38,640 nucleotides of DNA from Pseudomonadota bacterium (GTDB lineage: Bacteria > Desulfobacterota > Desulfobacteria > Desulfobacterales > RPRI01): positions 1-38,640 of the forward strand of contig JAHITX010000138.1 in assembly GCA_018817425.1 (NCBI GenBank), given 5' to 3'. This document shows positions 30,930 to 38,574 of this stretch, one piece after another. Positions within the stretch are counted from its first letter, which is position 1. Every line of letters begins with the position of its first letter. The notes under the pieces were generated by a model, which worked only from the letters and a program-made list of their open reading frames with translations, searched no databases and had not been told where the DNA came from. The translations under genes and the position numbers were made by a program.

Positions 30930-32294
30930 ATGAAAAAAGTAGTTATTGGTTCCGGTTCAGCCTTTTGGGGAGATATTTTTGAACCGGCCCTGGAAATGGC
31001 GCAAAGCGGCGAAGTCCAATATATGGGCTTTGATCACCTTGCGGAATTGACCATGGCGATATTAAATCGCATGAAAGCAAAAAACCCGGAAGCCGGTTAT
31101 GTTCCGGATATTATTCCCTGGACTAAAAGACTTCTTCCGGTTACTCAAAAAAACGGCATTAAAATGATAACCAATGCCGGAGGCGCTAATCCAGTGCAAG
31201 CGGCTTTGGAAGTGGCAAAGGTTGTCAAGGAGTTAAATCTTGCTCCGATGAAGTTAGGCGTTGTTTCCGGAGATGACATCCTGCCTTATATAAATGATAT
31301 TCGAGCACAGGGCTGGAAGTTTAAGAATCTGGATACGGGCGAAGAAGACATTGATTCTATCCAGGACAGACTTGGCGCTGCCAATGCTTATATTGGCGCT
31401 GATCATATTATAAAAGAACTGAAAAACGGCGCAGATATGATAATTTGCGGCAGAGTTTCGGATAATGCCCTGTATGTTGGTCCTATTATGCATGAATTCG
31501 GCTGGGATTTCTCGGATCAGTATATAGATCGTATTGCTGCTGCTGTTACAGTAGGCCATATCATAGAATGTTCTGCCTGTGTAAGTGGCGGTATGTCAAA
31601 CATGTGGAAAGTGTCGGAAAGACCTTGGGATATTGGTTTTCCGATAGCCGAATTTTATGAAAACGGTGATGCTCTTATTACAAAAACCAGTGGATCAGGT
31701 GGTATTGTGAATTCATGGACAGTCAAAGAACATTTGCTTTATGAAATCATTGATCCGGCAAATTACCTGATGCCGGACGGCATCGGTGACTTTACTGCTC
31801 TGAAATTGCATGATGAAGCAAGAAACCGTGTAATGGTTACAGAGATGAAAGGCAAGAAACGTCCTGATACTTTGAAAGTTTGTATAGGATTCAAAGACGG
31901 TTTTATTGGTGAAGGACTGATCTATTTTCCGTCACCCGATGCTCTTGCAAAAGCCCAGTGGGCTGAAAAATGGCTGAGAGAGAGATTTAAAAAACTTGGC
32001 ATAAACTTCAGAGAACTTCGTATTGATTACATGGGTGTTAATATGCTCCATGGCGAAGCTGCTGAGGTAGAAGACAGGGATTATAATGAAATAGGCCTTA
32101 GAATAGCAGGCCGTACACATACCTATAAAGAAGCAGAAGCCGTACGCAGGGAAGCAACACATTTATGGACAATGGGACCTGTTGGCTCCAGTTTTGGTGT
32201 TCCTATGAATGTCAGACCGGTTATTGCGCTTTGGCCGTCACTTGTTCCGAGGGATGCCGTTAAGATCGAAAGTCAGTTAATGGAGGTGAGCTAA
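30930..32294 (+). CDS. AtuA family (DUF1446-type) protein
   Basis: The product has 454 residues from the ATG at 30930; an ATG two codons earlier lies only three bases after AGGAGG and is less likely. The N-terminal GSGSAFWGD and NAGGANP motifs, ICGRVSDNALYVGP and SGGSGGIVNS-like TSGSGGIVNS identify the acyclic terpene utilisation AtuA family. AtuA belongs to the citronellol/geraniol pathway of Pseudomonas, but no enzymatic reaction is established for it. The small AtuA-like protein is encoded two bases downstream, so the pair is tightly coupled. In this cluster it sits between CoA-transferase-like and acyl-CoA dehydrogenase genes, so action on an acyl-CoA or a hydroxy acid is plausible. Function unproven. 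Confidence 0.85.
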   Translation: MKKVVIGSGSAFWGDIFEPALEMAQSGEVQYMGFDHLAELTMAILNRMKAKNPEAGYVPDIIPWTKRLLPVTQKNGIKMITNAGGANPVQAALEVAKVVKELNLAPMKLGVVSGDDILPYINDIRAQGWKFKNLDTGEEDIDSIQDRLGAANAYIGADHIIKELKNGADMIICGRVSDNALYVGPIMHEFGWDFSDQYIDRIAAAVTVGHIIECSACVSGGMSNMWKVSERPWDIGFPIAEFYENGDALITKTSGSGGIVNSWTVKEHLLYEIIDPANYLMPDGIGDFTALKLHDEARNRVMVTEMKGKKRPDTLKVCIGFKDGFIGEGLIYFPSPDALAKAQWAEKWLRERFKKLGINFRELRIDYMGVNMLHGEAAEVEDRDYNEIGLRIAGRTHTYKEAEAVRREATHLWTMGPVGSSFGVPMNVRPVIALWPSLVPRDAVKIESQLMEVS

Positions 32295-32296
32295 TT

Positions 32297-32674
32297 ATGA
32301 AAAAAGTAAAGCTTACGGAATTGGCTTTTGCCAGATCCGGAGATAAAGGGGATGTCAGCAATATTGGATTGATGGCAAAGTCAAAGAATATTTATGAATT
32401 TTTATTGACGGTAATAACACCTGAAAGACTTAAGGAATATTTTGGCGGTATGGTTAAAGGTCCGGCTGAGATATATCCTGTGCCTCATCTCGACAGCTTA
32501 GAGATCATTTTACGCCAGGCGCTTGGCGGTGGTGCAACCTGCTCCTTAAGATTTGACCAGACAGGCAAATCAATGGGTCCTGTTTTGTTGGGAATGCAGA
32601 TTCTTGTCAGCGAGGAATTGCTGGAAGAAGCAAGAGCTGTAGATGAAAGCATTATAAAGCAATATGCTGTTTGA
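32297..32674 (+). CDS. AtuA-like ferredoxin-fold small subunit
   Basis: The product has 125 residues and corresponds to the C-terminal domain that follows AtuA in many genomes, either fused or as a separate gene. Typical marks are LAFARSGDKGD near the N-terminus and a central Gly/Pro-rich stretch. Despite the fold name it has no cysteine cluster motif, so it does not carry Fe-S centres. GGAGGTGAG overlaps the end of the AtuA gene and the two-base gap implies translational coupling and a stoichiometric complex. Nothing else in the cluster resembles it. The reaction of the pair is unknown. Confidence 0.85.
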   Translation: MKKVKLTELAFARSGDKGDVSNIGLMAKSKNIYEFLLTVITPERLKEYFGGMVKGPAEIYPVPHLDSLEIILRQALGGGATCSLRFDQTGKSMGPVLLGMQILVSEELLEEARAVDESIIKQYAV

Positions 32675-32685
32675 TAGTATAAAGA

Positions 32686-32814
32686 GAGACCTTTGGATAA
32701 TGTCCGGTTTCGCCGCATTTTAAGGATCATTATAATTTCAACAGCACGAATACCGCGTGTTTTTAAAAGAGTAATCAGGCGAAATATAAAAAGAGGGTGT
32801 GATCCAAAGGTCTC
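32686..32814. repeat. 129-bp segment bounded by 13-bp perfect inverted repeats
   Basis: GAGACCTTTGGAT (32686-32698) is the exact reverse complement of 32802-32814. Inside, TTTCGCC (32708-32714) and GGCGAAA (32778-32784) form a second nested pair. A 75-codon open frame here has no ribosome binding site or family resemblance. The segment lies between the AtuA-like gene and an acyl-CoA dehydrogenase gene. It could be a small non-autonomous element or a long RNA hairpin. Confidence 0.55.
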
Positions 32815-32955
32815 AAAGAGTAATATCTTACAGCAGAGTTCATGTAAAAAATTATTCGAGAATGAAATAATATTAGACTTACGGGTGCACGAGGGAGCAA
32901 AGGCGCTCTGTATAGAATAATTGACAATTTATGATAGTGGTTTAGGAGGATAATA

Positions 32956-34107
32956 ATGGATTTTGAGCTTTCTGAAGAACAGAAGATGTTCAGAGACCAG
33001 ATTCGTAATTTTGCAGAGACTGAAATTGCTCCTTTGGTAGATGAAGCCGAAGAGAAAGAGGTTACACCTCTGCAACTTTTTCCAATGATGGGAAAACTCG
33101 GCTATCTTGGTATTACCTATTCGGAAAAATATGGTGGAGCAGAGGTCGATAAGATTACGGAGTGTATTCTGATTGAGGAGTTAAACAAGGTATGCGCCGG
33201 TATAGCCGGAGTGGTCAGTACCACCCATTCGGGTCTTGGCACAAGAGCAATAAATGATTACGGAACGGAAGAACAAAAGCAGAGATTTCTTGTGCCTGCT
33301 ATCAAAGGTGAGAAAATAGCCGCTTTTGCATTAACTGAGGCCGATGCCGGTTCAGATGCTATTGCCCTTCGGACAAGAGCAGTAAAAGACGGCGATGATT
33401 ATATTATTAACGGCAGCAAGATGTTTATCTCAAACGGCACCTTTTGTGATTTTGTGCCTGTTGCCTGTTATACTACCGATCCCAAAGAAGTAAAAAAGAG
33501 AGGGCAAGGAATAAGCCTTATTGTTGTTGAAAAAGGCATGCCGGGCTTTTCTGCGACAAAGTTAAAAAAGTCGGGAAATCGCTCTCATGAAACAGCCCAG
33601 CTATATTTTGAAGATGTAAGAGTGCCGAAAGAAAATCTGATAGGCGAAGAGGGTAAGGGCTTGGCTCAGATACTGACAACCCTCAAGTCAGGAAGAATTT
33701 CTTATGGTGCAAGAGCAACGGGTATGGCTCAGGCTGCATATGATCTTGCATTCAAATATGCCCATGAGAGAGAGCAGTTCGGCAAACAGATTGCAAAATT
33801 CCAGATCAACACTGTAAAGCTTGTTGATATGGCCATGCATATAGATATCATGCGGATGATGACCTACCGGGCGGCCTGGATGTACTCAGAGGGAATGAAT
33901 TGTATGAAAGAGGCTTGCATGCTGAAGATTTATGCAACTGAGAAAGTACAAGAGCTGATGCTTTTAGCTCTCGATCTGCACGGCGGTTATGGTTATATGC
34001 GCGAATATGCGATTGAACGTCTGTGGCGCGATGCCAAGATGTTGAATCTTACTGAAGGAACCACGCCTATAAACTATATGGCTGCGGCAAGAGAACTTGG
34101 TATATAA
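32956..34107 (+). CDS. Acyl-CoA dehydrogenase
   Basis: The product has 383 residues. Flavin and substrate motifs are AFALTEADAGSDA and KMFISNG; the catalytic Glu367 lies in LTEGTTPIN. The DLHGGYGYMREY segment before it is typical of short/branched-chain and glutaryl- or cyclic-acyl dehydrogenases. A strong TTAGGAGG precedes the ATG. It stands between two inverted-repeat segments, so it may be transcribed with the upstream genes or from its own promoter. Probably it oxidises a CoA ester of a cyclohexane-type or dicarboxylic acid using ETF. The exact substrate cannot be told from the sequence. Confidence 0.92.
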   Translation: MDFELSEEQKMFRDQIRNFAETEIAPLVDEAEEKEVTPLQLFPMMGKLGYLGITYSEKYGGAEVDKITECILIEELNKVCAGIAGVVSTTHSGLGTRAINDYGTEEQKQRFLVPAIKGEKIAAFALTEADAGSDAIALRTRAVKDGDDYIINGSKMFISNGTFCDFVPVACYTTDPKEVKKRGQGISLIVVEKGMPGFSATKLKKSGNRSHETAQLYFEDVRVPKENLIGEEGKGLAQILTTLKSGRISYGARATGMAQAAYDLAFKYAHEREQFGKQIAKFQINTVKLVDMAMHIDIMRMMTYRAAWMYSEGMNCMKEACMLKIYATEKVQELMLLALDLHGGYGYMREYAIERLWRDAKMLNLTEGTTPINYMAAARELGI

Positions 34108-34131
34108 GCCGTTTATTAAAAAGCTAAGTTA

Positions 34132-34273
34132 GACGGCAAAGTAAAAAGTTTCGGGCAACTGGTTGTCGGTTATTGGTTAACATGTAGCAGTGAAAAGTGA
34201 TTTGAAAAACGAATCATAAACAAAGAAACTGTGAATCACAAATTAGCCAGATGGGATTTTTTACTTTGCCGTC
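34132..34273. repeat. 142-bp segment bounded by 16-bp perfect inverted repeats
   Basis: GACGGCAAAGTAAAAA (34132-34147) is the exact reverse complement of 34258-34273. A weaker pair GTGATT/AATCAC lies inside. No gene is present. No clear target-site duplication flanks it. The structure is MITE-like and similar in size to the segments at 10080 and 32686, though the arms differ in sequence. Confidence 0.6.
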
Positions 34274-34288
34274 AATAGAATCGGCTGA

Positions 34289-34351
34289 GGTGGCGGCAAA
34301 TAAAATGCCACCCTGCGAAAGATAATAGTAGGGCTGGGTTTTATACCCCGT
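34289..34351. repeat. Degenerate second copy of the GC-rich palindromic repeat
   Basis: GGTGGC/GCCACC (34289-34312) is followed by a CCCTGCGAAAGAT core and a GGGCTGGGTTTTATACCCCG palindrome with mismatches. Order and spacing match the first two hairpins of the repeat at 22801-22897, so the two are copies of one dispersed element. Confidence 0.55.
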
Positions 34352-34392
34352 CATATCCTACAGTTTGATTGCATAAGCTAAGAGAGGATAAA

Positions 34393-35172
34393 ATGGAGTC
34401 ACAACTGGTTCACTATAAAATTGAAAACAAGGTGGCCATTGTCAGCCTTGATAACCCCCCTATGAATGCTTTGGATGTTCCGACCAAAGAATGTATCAGA
34501 GATGTATTTACCGAACTCGATGCCAAAAGAAATGAAATTCGTGTAGTCATATTACAGGGCGCTAACAAGGCTTTTGCGGCAGGAGCTGATATAAAAGCTT
34601 TTTTGGATCTTCAACCCGATACGGCAAAACGACGCCTTATGAGAAGCCACAGTATGTATTCAGTTGTTGAAAACTGTGAATGGCCTGTAATTGCAGCTAT
34701 ACACGGGTATTGTCTGGGCGGTGGGCTTGAGCTTGCTCTTTGCTGTGATATACGTTATGCAGATGAAACCGCTCAGTTTGGATTCCCGGAAGTTGGTTTG
34801 TCGATTTTTCCGGGTAATGGTGGAACAAGACGGGCATTATATGCTACCAACCTTGGTAGAATGAAAGAGCTTGTTTACACTGGGGAGATGATTAAAGCGG
34901 AAGAAGCATTACGGATAGGTTTGATAGAAAAGGTTGTCCCGGCCGGAACAGCTCTTGAAAAAGCTAAAGAGCTGGCCGCAAAAATAATGAAAAAAGGACC
35001 TCTTGGTGTTGCGGCGGCAAAAAAAGTATTAAACCGTACACGGGATCTTACTTTAGAGCAAGGTCTGGAACTGGAATCCGATGTTTGGGCAAGTCTTGCA
35101 GCAACAGAAGATATGAAAGAAGGGGCACGGGCCTTTGTCGAAAAAAGAAAACCTGAATATAAATGTAAATAA
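34393..35172 (+). CDS. Enoyl-CoA hydratase (crotonase family)
   Basis: The product has 259 residues. Both catalytic Glu are present (GGGLELAL, FPEVGLSIFPGNGGTRR) with the oxyanion motif FAAGADI. The ATG at 34393 has AGAGGAT directly upstream; the longer TTG-started frame lacks such a site. The thiolase gene starts 15 bases after its stop, so hydration and thiolysis are coupled at the end of the cluster, probably for the last ring-opened or straight-chain steps. It is the fourth crotonase of the cluster and looks the most like ordinary short-chain hydratases. Confidence 0.9.
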   Translation: MESQLVHYKIENKVAIVSLDNPPMNALDVPTKECIRDVFTELDAKRNEIRVVILQGANKAFAAGADIKAFLDLQPDTAKRRLMRSHSMYSVVENCEWPVIAAIHGYCLGGGLELALCCDIRYADETAQFGFPEVGLSIFPGNGGTRRALYATNLGRMKELVYTGEMIKAEEALRIGLIEKVVPAGTALEKAKELAAKIMKKGPLGVAAAKKVLNRTRDLTLEQGLELESDVWASLAATEDMKEGARAFVEKRKPEYKCK

Positions 35173-35187
35173 GAGGAGTAAAGCCTT

Positions 35188-36375
35188 ATGGCAAAAGAGC
35201 TAAGAGACGTAGTAGTAGTTGACGCAGTTAGAACGGCCTTTGGCAAGTCGGGAGAAAAAGGTATTTTCTGGAAGACGAGAGCTGATGATCTGGTTGTTCC
35301 CCTGCTAAAAGCTTTACTAGAAAGAAACCCCGGTGTTACTCCGGCTATGATTGAAGACAGCATCTGGGGCATAACCAATCAGATGAAAGAGCAAGGCGGT
35401 ACTCTTGGCCGTGTTGCAACCATGCTCGCTGATCTGGGCCAGGAAATTCCAGGATGTTCAATAGACAGGATGTGCGCCGGAGGCCTTACGGCAATAGGTT
35501 TTGGATTAACTTATATTGCAGCAGGTATGGCTGATTGTCTTATAGCAGGCGGTGTAGAGCATATGGGGCATCTACCCATGGGCTTTATGCGTGATCCTCA
35601 TCCAAGATCATTGGAAGTAATGGGCGGACCTACATCTTTAAATATGGGACAGACGGCAGAAAATATTCACGAACGCTTTCCGGAATTCACAAAAGAAATG
35701 GCGGACAGATATGCTGTGGACTGCCAGCGAAAAGCGGACGAGGCAATTAAAGCCGGCAAGATGAAGGACATGATAATTCCTATAGATGTTGAACTGGAAG
35801 ACGGGACAAAAATGGTAGCTGATAAGGATCAGCCGCCAAGAGCAGGCGCCACTATGGAAGGCATGGCAAGTCTTAAAACACCTTTTAAGGAAAACGGAAA
35901 TGTTACGGCAGGCAATGCATCCGGATTAAATGACGGAGCAGCGGCATCTTTGCTTATGAGTGAAGAGAAAGCAAAAGCAATGGGTCTTAAGCCTAAAATG
36001 CGCTGGGTTGCAACTGCAGTTGCTGCCGTAGATCCAACAATAATGGGCACAGCGCCTGTTCCTGCAACTATTAAAGTTCTTGAAAAGGCCGGACTGACGA
36101 TTGATGACATGGATATAATAGAAATGAACGAGGCATTTGCCGTTCAGGCCCTTTATTTTCTAGACCGTTTTAAAATGAAATGGGATGATCCGAGAGTCAA
36201 TAAATGGGGTGGAGCAATCGCTTACGGCCATCCATTGGCATCATCAGGCCCTCGTCTTATTGCTTTTCTTTCCGGATTATTCAAGGAAAATCCGGGTGCT
36301 AAATATGGCTTGGCTACCATGTGCGTAGGACGCGGACAGGGCTATTCGGTTATATTTGAGAATTTACAGAGATAG
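35188..36375 (+). CDS. Acetyl-CoA acyltransferase (thiolase)
   Basis: The product has 395 residues, a FadA-type thiolase. The nucleophilic Cys lies in DRMCAGGLTA; NEAFA, AYGHPLASSG and CVGRGQG complete the active site. It should cleave a 3-oxoacyl-CoA, probably the last step of the pathway encoded by the cluster. AGAGGAG precedes the ATG, 15 bases after the hydratase stop. It is the final gene before a strong terminator at 36415, which marks the end of the transcription unit. It is distinct from the 442-residue thiolase encoded at 23465. Confidence 0.92.
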   Translation: MAKELRDVVVVDAVRTAFGKSGEKGIFWKTRADDLVVPLLKALLERNPGVTPAMIEDSIWGITNQMKEQGGTLGRVATMLADLGQEIPGCSIDRMCAGGLTAIGFGLTYIAAGMADCLIAGGVEHMGHLPMGFMRDPHPRSLEVMGGPTSLNMGQTAENIHERFPEFTKEMADRYAVDCQRKADEAIKAGKMKDMIIPIDVELEDGTKMVADKDQPPRAGATMEGMASLKTPFKENGNVTAGNASGLNDGAAASLLMSEEKAKAMGLKPKMRWVATAVAAVDPTIMGTAPVPATIKVLEKAGLTIDDMDIIEMNEAFAVQALYFLDRFKMKWDDPRVNKWGGAIAYGHPLASSGPRLIAFLSGLFKENPGAKYGLATMCVGRGQGYSVIFENLQR

Positions 36376-36414
36376 ACGCAAAAATTGTTATAGCGTTTAA
36401 ATAAGAAAAGAACC

Positions 36415-36456
36415 CCTGTTTGCCAAAATAAATATGGCAAACAGGAGTTTTTTTTT
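36415..36456 (+). terminator. Rho-independent terminator ending the cluster
   Basis: CCTGTTTGCCA (36415-36425) pairs perfectly with TGGCAAACAGG (36435-36445), followed by AG and nine T residues. It lies 39 bases after the thiolase stop. Confidence 0.9.
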
Positions 36457-36470
36457 GGGACAAACAAATA

Positions 36471-36602
36471 TCATTTTTTTTCTATGAGCAAGATATCAAT
36501 ATATGTAAGCACAATTTCATCATTATGATTTTTAAGGCTTATTCTTTCTTTTACGATTTCGTGGTCGTATTTATTTTCTGAATCCCGTTTGTCAATGCAT
36601 TG
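36471..36602 (-). pseudogene. C-terminal remnant of a MaoC-like acyl dehydratase
   Basis: On the minus strand about 43 codons, ending at TGA (36473-36471), read CIDKRDSENK, then VKERISLKN, DEIVLTY and DILLIEKK. The SLKN-x-x-DEIV strand pattern is typical of the end of MaoC/hot-dog dehydratases. A stop codon bounds it upstream and there is no start or ribosome binding site, so it is a decayed fragment. It accounts for about half of the 296-bp gap between the cluster terminator and the next gene. The family call rests on a short stretch. Confidence 0.4.
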
Positions 36603-36671
36603 TTATTCACTATTCCATAGAATTATACAAATATGCTAAGCTCATTAAATTAAGGTTTAACAGGTAAAAAC

Positions 36672-38405
36672 ATGTTCAGAATACGAAAAATATCAAATCC
36701 ATATCTGGATGTTAACATGAAGGCTATGGAAAAAGTTAAAAGCATTATCAGGGAACAGTTTTCCGGAATAAAGGAAGAAAAAATCAATGAGGTACATGAA
36801 CAGCTCATAAATCCTCTGAAATATAAATACCAGACAACCCTGATAATTGCAGATGATTTAAATGAAAGCATTCGCGGATTTGCACTCCTGTTATATATGC
36901 CTGATCTGAAATTTTGTTTTCTTGATTTTCTAGCCGTACCTCAAGGTAAGGTTTCATCAGGAGTTGGAGGAGCACTATATGAAAGAATAAGGGAGGAAGC
37001 CGGATCAATAGGATCCATAGGAATTTTTTTTGAATGTCTGCCGGATGACCCAAAATTATACAAAGACCAGCAATACATACCGCAAAACAAAAAACGCCTT
37101 GCTTTTTATGAACGTTATGGCGCAATGCCTATTGCGAACACACTTTATGAAACGGTTGTAAATCCCGAAGATGACGGCCCTCCATACCTTGTATATGACG
37201 GGTTGGGGCTTAAAAAAGACATACCGAAAGATATCGCAAAAAAAGTTGTAAGAGCGATACTTGAGCGCAAATACGGCGATTATTGCAATGAAGAGTACGT
37301 TCGTAAGGTGCTTGAAAGCATAAAGGATGATCCTGTTAAACTTCGCCCCCCGAAATACCACAGGAAGGAAGATCCTTTAGCGGTAAAAGCCATTACACCC
37401 GAAAGAGACAAAATATTTCTGGTTATAAACGATAATCACAGCATACACCATATAAGAGAAAGAGGTTACGTAGAATCTCCTGTAAGAATAGCAAGTATTA
37501 AAAAAGAACTGGATAAAACCGGATACTTCAGATTAGGAAAAGCTCGGGAATTTCCTGAAAAATATATACTTGATGTGCATGATATAGGATATGTGAACTA
37601 TTTTAAAAAAGTATGTAAAAATCTGTTGCCTGGAAAATCTGTATATCCATATGTTTTTCCAATCAGAAACAGTGCGAGACCGCCCAAGGAGTTATCTGTA
37701 AGAGCCGGCTATTATTGCATAGATACCTTTACTCCTCTTAACCGCAATGCCTTCTTTGCCGCGCGCTGGGGAGTCAATAGCACATTAACTGCCGCAAACG
37801 AAATGCTTAATGGATGTAAACGCGCCTATGTACTGACCAGGCCCCCCGGACATCATGCCGAAAGATTTGTATTCGGCGGGTTTTGTTATTTTAATAATTG
37901 TGCCATTGCAGCAAACTATTTAAGCAAGTTTGGAAAGATCGCAATTATAGATATTGATTATCATCATGGAAATGGGCAGCAACAGATATTTTATTCTAAA
38001 GCCAACGTAATGACCATTTCAATTCACGGCCACCCATCCTTTGCCTATCCTTATTTTTCGGGATTCAAGGAAGAAAAAGGAGAAGAAGAAGGCCTTGGTT
38101 TCAATATTAATTTCCCTCTTGCCGAAACCATATCATATCAAGAATATAAAGAAGTATTGATAAAGGCTTTAAAGTCAGTAAGCTCATACAAACCGGATTA
38201 TTTTATCGTATCACTTGGCCTTGATACGGCAAAAGGCGACCCAACTGGTACATGGAGCTTTACGTTTAAAGATTTTGAACAAACCGGACATCTGATAGGT
38301 GCCATGAAACTACCCACTTTAATTATTCAGGAGGGAGGCTATAAGAATCAGGCATTGGGTTCAAATGCCAGAGCTTTTTTTAATGGGTTTTTTAAAGCAT
38401 CATAG
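36672..38405 (+). CDS. GNAT acetyltransferase - histone deacetylase-family fusion
   Basis: The product has 577 residues. Residues about 1-200 form a GNAT-like domain (RGFALLLY, VPQGKVSSGVGG, then KKRLAFYERYGA), a plausible acetyl-CoA-binding fold. From about 250 to the end is a class II-type histone deacetylase/acetylpolyamine amidohydrolase domain. RPPGHHA (about 391) gives the His pair, DIDYHHGNG (about 427) the Zn-binding Asp and His, SLGLDTAKGDP the second Asp, and QEGGY the distal Gly/Tyr loop. One polypeptide could thus both add and remove acetyl groups from lysine or polyamines, or sense acetyl-CoA. The ATG at 36672 has CAGG eight bases upstream. It is a single gene with its own terminator. 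Confidence 0.85.
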   Translation: MFRIRKISNPYLDVNMKAMEKVKSIIREQFSGIKEEKINEVHEQLINPLKYKYQTTLIIADDLNESIRGFALLLYMPDLKFCFLDFLAVPQGKVSSGVGGALYERIREEAGSIGSIGIFFECLPDDPKLYKDQQYIPQNKKRLAFYERYGAMPIANTLYETVVNPEDDGPPYLVYDGLGLKKDIPKDIAKKVVRAILERKYGDYCNEEYVRKVLESIKDDPVKLRPPKYHRKEDPLAVKAITPERDKIFLVINDNHSIHHIRERGYVESPVRIASIKKELDKTGYFRLGKAREFPEKYILDVHDIGYVNYFKKVCKNLLPGKSVYPYVFPIRNSARPPKELSVRAGYYCIDTFTPLNRNAFFAARWGVNSTLTAANEMLNGCKRAYVLTRPPGHHAERFVFGGFCYFNNCAIAANYLSKFGKIAIIDIDYHHGNGQQQIFYSKANVMTISIHGHPSFAYPYFSGFKEEKGEEEGLGFNINFPLAETISYQEYKEVLIKALKSVSSYKPDYFIVSLGLDTAKGDPTGTWSFTFKDFEQTGHLIGAMKLPTLIIQEGGYKNQALGSNARAFFNGFFKAS

Positions 38406-38427
38406 TTTATTATGAAAGCAGTACCTT

Positions 38428-38464
38428 TTCCATTGCCACAGACGGCAATGGAATTTCTTTTATT
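38428..38464 (+). terminator. Rho-independent terminator after the deacetylase gene
   Basis: TTCCATTGCC (38428-38437) pairs with GGCAATGGAA (38444-38453), followed by a T-rich tract. It lies 23 bases after the stop codon. Confidence 0.8.
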
Positions 38465-38556
38465 TTAACAGGAATATCAATTCAAATAATCTTTTTAACC
38501 AGGGTAACCGCATTTGGAATTCACATGATCTCCACGTAGATAAATCAACATCAATT

Positions 38557-38574
38557 CCCCCTTAACAAAGGGGG
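38557..38574. repeat. CCCCCTT/AAGGGGG palindromic intergenic repeat
   Basis: CCCCCTT and AAGGGGG pair across four bases, followed by another run of five G. Such sequences recur between genes in many bacterial genomes. The rest of 38465-38640 shows no gene. Confidence 0.4.

Noticed and set aside
32693-32920. 75-codon open frame between the AtuA-like and acyl-CoA dehydrogenase genes
   Set aside because: It lies inside the inverted-repeat segment, has no ribosome binding site and resembles no family I know.
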